From NCBI GenBank assembly GCA_015039465.1, contig MU130395.1, forward strand, positions 1 to 14,875: 14,875 nucleotides of DNA. The letters are read 5' to 3'. Of the stretch, positions 9,405 to 14,875 are shown piece after piece. A program made the translations under genes and the position numbers. Source of the stretch: Phlegmacium glaucopus. Lineage: Eukaryota > Basidiomycota > Agaricomycetes > Agaricales > Cortinariaceae. Numbering within the stretch: the first letter of the stretch is position 1; each line of letters starts with the position of its first letter. Under the pieces are notes generated by a model. It was given only the letters and a program-made list of their open reading frames with translations. It searched no databases and was not told the DNA's origin.

Positions 9405-9843
9405 TTACACTATCGACATGCTCCTTAACATCTACCATCCGTTTGTCCCTTGGCTAGTGATACAACAAAGCGATCAATCTACTATTCGCATCGGTCATCG
9501 GCTCGCGTTTGATCGCATCTATGGCCCATCATTTCAAGAACGGCCCGTTTATGGACGCATCAGCTACATCTCCCATTATGTCAAAGGCTTTGTCATTGTT
9601 GTTGTGGCTATGGACCCACAAGTCTTCCCCTCAGCTATCTATCTTGCCATACCTTGCTCCTGGATCTCACTCAGTCCCCTATCCTCACTCATCTACCTCT
9701 TATCTTATCATTCACTGCCAAAACCATCATTCACGCGGTACCTGAAGCCTTCCCACCCTCTTTATGACAATTTAGGAAGTCCAGGAGGATCACGACTAAG
9801 CAGGAATTGCAGATGAATCAGCAGCAGAGGATTATTCTCGCAG
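9405..9843 (+). other. Unrecognised block left of the LTR, possibly retroelement-internal
   Basis: A plus-strand frame is open from 9379 to 9816 and another from about 9463 to 9744, but neither gives a product I recognise (hydrophobic, low-complexity, Leu/Ser/Pro-rich). The minus strand is full of stops. The block may be the remains of the internal part of the retroelement whose LTR follows, or old gene DNA. It contains no visible polypurine tract next to the LTR. Confidence 0.3.
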
Positions 9844-10550
9844 TGTGTCAAGTGTTATCAAGGCTGCGCGACATGGGACCATGGGCAAGTAGTGTTTTCT
9901 CGGGAACAAGGCTGCGCCTTTCAAGTGTTGACTCAGGACCTTTCATATTTTGACATGACCACACGCCTATGGAGTCGATATATTTTTGCTATTGGACTAT
10001 GTACACTGCCTTCTTTTCTTTTCTCTCGCACTTTGACACTTTACAGATTTTTTTATTGTTCCTTCTTCTTTTCCATTGTTCTTTTCTTCTCGCAGCTGTC
10101 CTCTCTTATCATTCTTCCTTTGACAGCGCGTACTTCTTTCTTTTTATTTGTTTTACATAGCCTCATCCTTAGGGTATAAATACTGCTCTTTTGTACCAGG
10201 ATAGGTAGTTCAGTTCAATTCATTCTTACCCCCCACTTTCATCATCTCAGTGGAATTCCAGTGAATTCCTCCCTTAAGTTCGCTTTTCTTGCCCCTTACT
10301 GTCAATCTATCCCCTATCCCTCAACCGCTATAGTCTTACTGAAGACTCTCTCTTGCTCATCCTCATCCTCGTCTTATACCTCATTCATCTTCCAAGACCT
10401 TCATCCTCCTCCTTCTCTTCTCTATTCTTTCCCCTTACCTCTGTGTGTTAAAAGTCAAGGTTATACCTTCCCTAAACAAACGACAGGGAGTCTCTTGACC
10501 TAAGGTCTGGTCCACTGCTCTCTGGTTGGTGTTTATATACAACAACAACA
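9844..10550 (+). mobile_element. Probable LTR of an LTR retrotransposon (solo or truncated)
   Basis: The stretch begins TGTGTCAAGTG and ends near TTATATACAACA, so it has TG...CA-type ends at about 700 bp. The first half contains a TATA box (TATAAATA at 10175-10182). The second half is strongly pyrimidine-rich and lacks real genes, as in fungal R-U5 leaders. Right of it the transposase reading frame begins abruptly. No polyprotein and no second LTR are in the window, so family (Gypsy or Copia) is undetermined. CAACGAT occurs at 9344-9350 and again at 10549-10555, which might be a duplicated target bounding a 1.2-kb insertion. Exact ends are uncertain by about 10 bases. Confidence 0.5.
10175..10182 (+). 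promoter_or_regulatory. TATA box inside the probable LTR
   Basis: TATAAATA, followed by a pyrimidine-rich region starting about 45 bases downstream, as expected for a retroelement U3/R border. Confidence 0.4.
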
Positions 10551-12848
10551 ACGATTTATAACGGTAGTGTGAGAGGGAGTGTTGACGAGTAAGGGAGAAA
10601 CCATTTGGCCGAACACCTGTTGTTTTGAATATCTCACGATAGGTATAAAATTTGGCGAGTGCATTGTTGAATGTCTTCAGTGTTGATTCACTGATATCTG
10701 AGCGACGAGTGAGGTAGCAGACATCCACAAAAGCCGAAATAGCCATGGTGATCTCGTCGGGGACATGTCCACAGATTGCCGAGACATACATCTTTCATAA
10801 AAATAAGTAACATGAGATGGGTGACGTGAGATTGTATACGCACTTTCATCAAAGCTTTTGAGTCGTCACCTGTCCATTGTTTGAACCGACGACCATGAGG
10901 AAAACGTCGTAAATGAGGGAAAAGTGGCATGGCTGCGATTCTGTACTTTATTAAACTCTGAATTCGCAGAAAGAGCCAGAGCAGGATAGCTTACCTTCGA
11001 TCAATGTCATCTAATATCAAATCTGCACGAGCTTCACCATGTTCGAGAGCGAGGTAGTCACCGACCCAGGTTACGAGGTGGTCTTTGAATGTGCCTTTGA
11101 TAAGCTGATGGAGCAGGTCTGGGGTGAGGATTTCGTGAATGTCAGCTTGGGGAAAGTCATAGGTAAAAGGCTACAAGTGTCGCGTTAGACTCATTTGACA
11201 GCAAATATAAATAATCCTTTACACACCCGAACATCACTATCAATCCCATATTCGTCCCACAAAGTTTTCGAGTCCAATGTATCTAATAAGTCCTCTGTGA
11301 ATTCCCGAGTTCTTCGCCCACACTCTCCATCAAGGTCATCCGGTAAGGCAGTACACCTAAAAGGGGTATCTCAGTTGAATATAAGATAAAAGAGCTAATT
11401 TATGACCTTGGACACCACCCTTGAACTGTACCTGCCAAATACACCTGCTCGGGGTAATCAGCAATGAACGCGGCCAGGTCATAAATGACTTGTCTATAGT
11501 GACCGTCGGGGCAGCGGAGGATCACTGGGGTCGTCATTCCTGGTAAAAGGGACTTCAAGATGGTTGACAAAGATGTGTGGTATAGTTGGCGCTTGAATTT
11601 GCGAAACGAAGCATCATTATCATGTTTTCGTTCACCTTCAAATGGTTATTAATGTTTTGAACAATTGAATTGTTGTTTAGTAACATACTTTTTGGTATTG
11701 CGAGAAATGCTATTGGTACAACAGCATTTCGATGAGCACAGCGAACGGTGTTGTGAACATTTCCGATTGATAAGTAAAGCGGGTGATATTCGACGTGGCC
11801 GGTTGCAACGGAAACAGTTGTCTTGTCGGCTCCCAAAATAACAGGGCAGTACATCGCCCCTTCAGTGTCTTTGTCGGCTTGATAAATAGTATCCTATACT
11901 TTCGTTGCAGCTAGGAATTGATACATAGCATCGTAGACTTACAGCATGTCTCCAGCAAAAATTTCCCGACATAAATTCATTCCACCGGCGCTCGCCAGCA
12001 TCATTGAGTTCCACAAAGGGCACATAGTCAAAATCTGGGTGAAAGTCGGTGTTGGCGAGCATATTCTTGATGACTGTGCTTGGATCACGATACCAGACCT
12101 CGTAGTCAGCAGTTTGCCAGCTGGGTGCGTTGATTTGGATGTCGCCAACAAAAGAGGCTGTAAAGGATGACCAAGGAGCATCGCCATGGGGAATCACATC
12201 GATCGTTGCATACATGTGTTCGTGTGAGGTGAAAGGGCTTGATTCATCATCTTCTGCTCTGGAAGACGCCCAAATATCCATTAGTTCATCAATGTTTCCT
12301 GCAGACATCTCAGTCTTCCGATACAAGAAATCACCCATCCGAAACTGGACTTCATCATCGAACGGGTCCCAATCCCAAGTATTAGCTGTTTTGCGCTCTG
12401 GTGGATCCCCAGGAAGTAGATATGTGCCTTGCGCATCACAAGGAAGACCTAGTAAGACAATAAATTCAACCAATCTCAAGCCAGCGGAATTTGAGCAGAA
12501 AGCTCAAGGATTTAGAAACGTACCAGTCAAATGTGGGTGATAGTTCCTGGTTGGTTTAGGTGCCGAGGACCTATCAACTCCGAGTCGAACAGGCGTATCC
12601 GAGTCTGGTATTGGTGATGCTGATTCTTGAAAGTCTAAGTCTTGAGTTTCGTTGGTGTAAAATGATAATTGATCGTCTTCTGGGAGAGGTGGCCCATCGT
12701 TTGGCAGATTGGGGTTTGTGTTAGATTGGACAATATTGTGGTTTGTGTGGAAAGTTCGGACATGATTTGTATGGCCTGCTTGACTCCGAAATCGCTGGGA
12801 GCATCCTTGGGCATAGAATGCGCAACGAAATTTGAAGAGGCCTGACAT
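10435..12848 (-). pseudogene. Plavaka-like DDE transposase, C-terminus lost to LTR
   Basis: Exons: 12848-12524, 12448-11943, 11893-11689, 11635-11407, 11356-11227, 11170-10995, 10940-10844 and 10791-10435. Introns are 49-75 bases, all phases fit and no stop interrupts the joined frame. Residues 9-34 are a C2H2 zinc finger (C9, C16, H29, H34). The core has typical Plavaka motifs: WDPFDDEVQFRMGDFLYR, MSAGNIDELMDIW, EVWYRDPSTVIKNML, GADKTTVSVATGHVEYHP, HRNAVVP, LYHTSLSTIL, PGMTTPV, DLAAFIADYPEQV, TPDLLHQLIKGTFKDH, GRRFKQWTGDDSKALMK and RQHSLSHYR. D300 (GADKT) and D483 (PDLLHQ) are candidate catalytic acids. Native sequence ends near residue 634. The last 40 codons to the stop at 10435 read into the LTR and look non-native. 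The family segment expected next (SPNGLC...ESKH, with the likely catalytic Glu) is absent, so the enzyme should be inactive. The exon 4 donor (GTCATA) is atypical. Confidence 0.88.
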
Positions 12849-12985
12849 AAACAGCCTATTGCTTCATGGAGAAATTTGCATTCTAAAATATACAGAGAAT
12901 GAAGAGTCAGTCATCAACTTAGCAACGAGCCAAACAAAAAAAAAACTTGCTCATCTTCATTTCTTATCATTCTCCTCTCCTCCCA
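12849..12985. promoter_or_regulatory. 137-bp shared space between two divergent genes
   Basis: The transposase start (12848, minus) and the start of the next gene (12986, plus) are 137 bases apart, so this piece must hold both promoters or 5' leaders. It includes an A-rich run (12935-12945) and a pyrimidine-rich stretch just before the plus-strand ATG. No clear TATA box is seen. Confidence 0.4.
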
Positions 12986-13159
12986 ATGGCCACTCAACCA
13001 AAATGCAATGCAGTCACTAACCGAAAACCGACCAACACCCTCCTTGATAATACCACACGTCGAACCCCTGCCGAGGTTAAACGAGATAAGGCAGAAGCGG
13101 CTACAGCTGCTGCTCAAGCCTCTGAGTTAACGGCAATTACAAACGCTGAGAAAAAGACA

Positions 13160-13162
13160 TGA
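13160..13162 (+). other. In-frame premature TGA
   Basis: TGA follows ...AEKKT, and the same frame stays open for 26 more codons to the exon end. A CGA-to-TGA change would explain it. An intron removing it is possible, but I see no suitable donor and acceptor pair. Confidence 0.5.
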
Positions 13163-13310
13163 GTAGCAAACTATGAAGATCGACTTCGCAAGCAAGATGA
13201 AGCTCATCAGAAGATTGTGACACGTCCTGATCTGCAATCGGTGACTGCATTAGCCAAAATTCTGATATTTTTTTCGCTCACATAATATGGTATACTTTGG
13301 ACAGGGGGTT

Positions 13311-13430
13311 CATCCGAAGATTGTTGCATCCAACCTCGGAAAGAAAGGCGCTGTCGATGACTTTACAGTCCATCCGAAGATTGTTGCAGCATCGAACCTG
13401 GGAAAGAAACATGTTGATAACTTTACAGAT
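13311..13430 (+). repeat. 60-bp tandem duplication inside coding exon
   Basis: Bases 13311-13370 and 13371-13430 are two copies of a 60-base unit starting CATCCGAAGATTGTTGCA and ending CTTTACAG plus two bases. They code HPKIVASNLGKKGAVDDFTV and HPKIVAASNLGKKHVDNFTD. A 3-base gain (GCA) and a compensating 3-base loss keep both length and frame. Confidence 0.85.
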
Positions 13431-14296
13431 CATACCAACAACACATTGCTGGCTCCTGATGGTGATGATCATGATGAGACGTCAGATGGTATAGTCAACA
13501 TACCTGAAGATTCTGTTGTCGACACAGAGTCTAGCATGAGTGATGCTGGTCTTGGTCTTGGAGGATTTTTGGATGAACTCGAATCCGATGGTGATCAAGA
13601 GCAAGACGCTGATTATATAATGAGCCACAAGTCCGAGTCAGATGTTGATGACTCAGATGAGTTTGACTCACATCGCACTGAGATTGATCATATCAAGAAC
13701 AAAAAAGCTGCAAAGGTTCGCGATTTAACTTCTTTTCCTTTTTTTTGAATGATTTATTGCTTGTATCTGGCAGAAAACCCAGCGGGGTGACTTTCAAAAA
13801 GCGATCAATGAAATTCAAAATGCAGCTCCTGTCCGTGGGACAGACACGCTGCCACCAAAACTGAAGCGTAAGGAACCATCGACAAAACAGCCTGCGTAAG
13901 TTCATACCTTTATACAGTGTCACTCTGATGTTAGCGGTTATTTGCAGTGAATTTATTGATAAGCGTGCTAAACATGGTGAGCTATCAGGACTGTTGCCCG
14001 GATGGAAGCAAAAGCTTGGAAAAGATCGTGCTAATACGGTTGCTGGTAAGCCACATTGTATTACTATCAAGTGAATTGACTTACAAGTAATGGTTAATTT
14101 TCTCTAGCTCGTCAGGCACAAGCGATAAGCCATCATGACGATGATGGCGATCCTCTGGAATACGCAGGTGGAGAGTTTGATAATGACGAGCCACTTGAGC
14201 TCGTTAAGGTGGGGAGGGATACAAAGAAAGTTACGGAAGTTGGAGTTCACGCTAAACGTCAGGTCAGAGTATGGACTGCTCAATATTAACCATGAC

Positions 14297-14875
14297 TAGT
14301 GATGTGCTGGCTTGGCTTTGGCCTGAAGCCATGGCTTTGGCCTGGCTTTCCTTGGCTTTGGCCTCACTTTTTCCAGGCCAAGGCCAAACCCTTGGTCTTG
14401 GCTTGGCCTTGGCCTGGCCTGGCTCAAGCCATGGCTTGGGGTCAAAACTTGGCTTGACTTTGGCCTTGGCTTGGCCTTGGCTCAGGCCATGGCTTACACC
14501 TAAAAAAGTGAAGATTAGTAAAAAAATAAAATACATAACATTTTTTCTGCCTAAATTCATCATTAATTCTAATGTCTATCCATTATTCTCTGCAGGATCA
14601 GGTAATTTCTTTATGAATTATCCTTAAATGAATAAAAATACCCTATATAAAATAATATAATCACCTATTTTATGATAAATTGTTTTTAGAAAAATCAAAT
14701 TTTAACTTTTTATACCAATTTTATACATCATAATTTACCACTCAGTCCTATCAAAAAAATTTCCCAAAGCCATGGCTCAGGCCATGGCCTGTGGCTTTGA
14801 AAATCTCAAGCCAAGGCCACAGGCCAAGGTAAGCCAAGCTCATGGCTTGGCTTTGGCCTGGCCTATTTTGCTTGG
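14297..14875. mobile_element. Left part of a second hAT-like MITE family, cut by window end
   Basis: It begins TAGTGATGTG, sharing the first eight bases with the nested hAT elements at 7536 and 7651. Next come about 200 bp of subterminal repeats built from GGCCTGGC, TTGGCTTGGCC and GCCATGGC (14309-14500), then an AT-rich centre of about 260 bp (14505-14765), then a second cluster of the same repeats (14766-14875). There is no transposase frame; the 118-codon Leu/Ala/Trp-rich frame here is only the repeat being read. The other end and the 8-bp duplication (candidate ACCATGAC, 14289-14296) lie outside or cannot be checked. Confidence 0.55.

Larger units (their letters stand above)
12986..14289 (+). 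pseudogene. 5' part of an agaric multi-copy family gene, with an in-frame stop
   Basis: Exons: 12986-13240, 13305-13715, 13774-13895, 13948-14045 and 14108 to the TAA at 14287-14289; phases agree across all four introns. The N-terminus (MATQPKCNAV..., then PTNTLLDNTTRRTPAEVKRD and an Ala/Glu-rich helix) fits the start of the uncharacterised agaric proteins to which the broken minus-strand gene (6957-9404) also seems to belong. It is followed by an acidic Asp/Ser-rich region and a basic linker with LLPGWKQKLGKD. A TGA at 13160-13162 interrupts exon 1, yet reading continues in frame afterwards (VANYEDRLRKQDEAHQKI). Donors at 13241 (GTGACT) and 13716 (GTTCGC) are weak. The conserved C-terminal half is missing, because the frame ends just before a mobile element at 14297. 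Likely a pseudogene; function unknown. Confidence 0.6.

Noticed and set aside
9379..9816. 145-codon plus-strand frame.
   Set aside because: Low-complexity hydrophobic composition, no recognised domain, lies beside an LTR and partly opposite a better-supported exon.
9892..10503. Several plus-strand frames rich in Phe, Leu and Ser.
   Set aside because: They arise from the pyrimidine-rich LTR and have no gene-like start or splice context.
11946..12540. Plus-strand frames opposite the transposase.
   Set aside because: Shadows of the minus-strand transposase exons.
14264..14627. 118-codon plus and 99-codon minus frames rich in Leu, Ala, Trp or Lys.
   Set aside because: They are translations of the GGCC-type subterminal repeats of a mobile element.

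Overview
The window looks like nuclear DNA of a mushroom-forming basidiomycete (Agaricomycetes). Genes are split by many short introns (45-75 bases, GT...AG). One gene is an Atg27 orthologue, another carries the RNase H1 N-terminal domain that recurs in agarics, and a third is a Plavaka-type transposase, a lineage abundant in this class. All family names come from motif recognition by eye; no search was run.

Left part (1-6956): host-type DNA. It holds a pol III-promoter-like tract (136-222), a 28-base perfect inverted repeat (450/652), a doubtful gene 3' end (730-1195), a complete five-exon ATG27 gene (2100-3211), and a three-exon gene for a protein with an RNase H1 N-terminal domain and a long disordered tail (4784-5944). 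The spaces at 1196-2048, 3212-4783 and 6210-6956 hold no gene I can support.

Right part (6957-14875): a graveyard of mobile DNA, mostly read on the minus strand. A gene of an uncharacterised agaric family (9404 down to 6957) is cut in its third visible exon by a hAT-type miniature element (7536-8744) with an 8-bp target duplication. That element was itself hit by an inverted copy of its own family (7651-8246) with its own 8-bp duplication. Upstream comes a 1.2-kb block that includes a probable LTR (9844-~10550). The LTR truncates a Plavaka-like transposase gene (12848 down to ~10558) whose eight exons are otherwise open and in frame. Divergent from the transposase, 137 bases away, is the 5' part of another gene (12986-14289) with one in-frame stop and a 60-bp tandem duplication. 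It stops where a third hAT-like element with GGCC-rich subterminal repeats begins (14297) and runs off the window.

The only gene with a clear cellular role is ATG27 (autophagy and vacuolar membrane trafficking). The rest shows successive insertions: Plavaka, then an LTR element, then nested hAT miniature elements, each breaking earlier genes.
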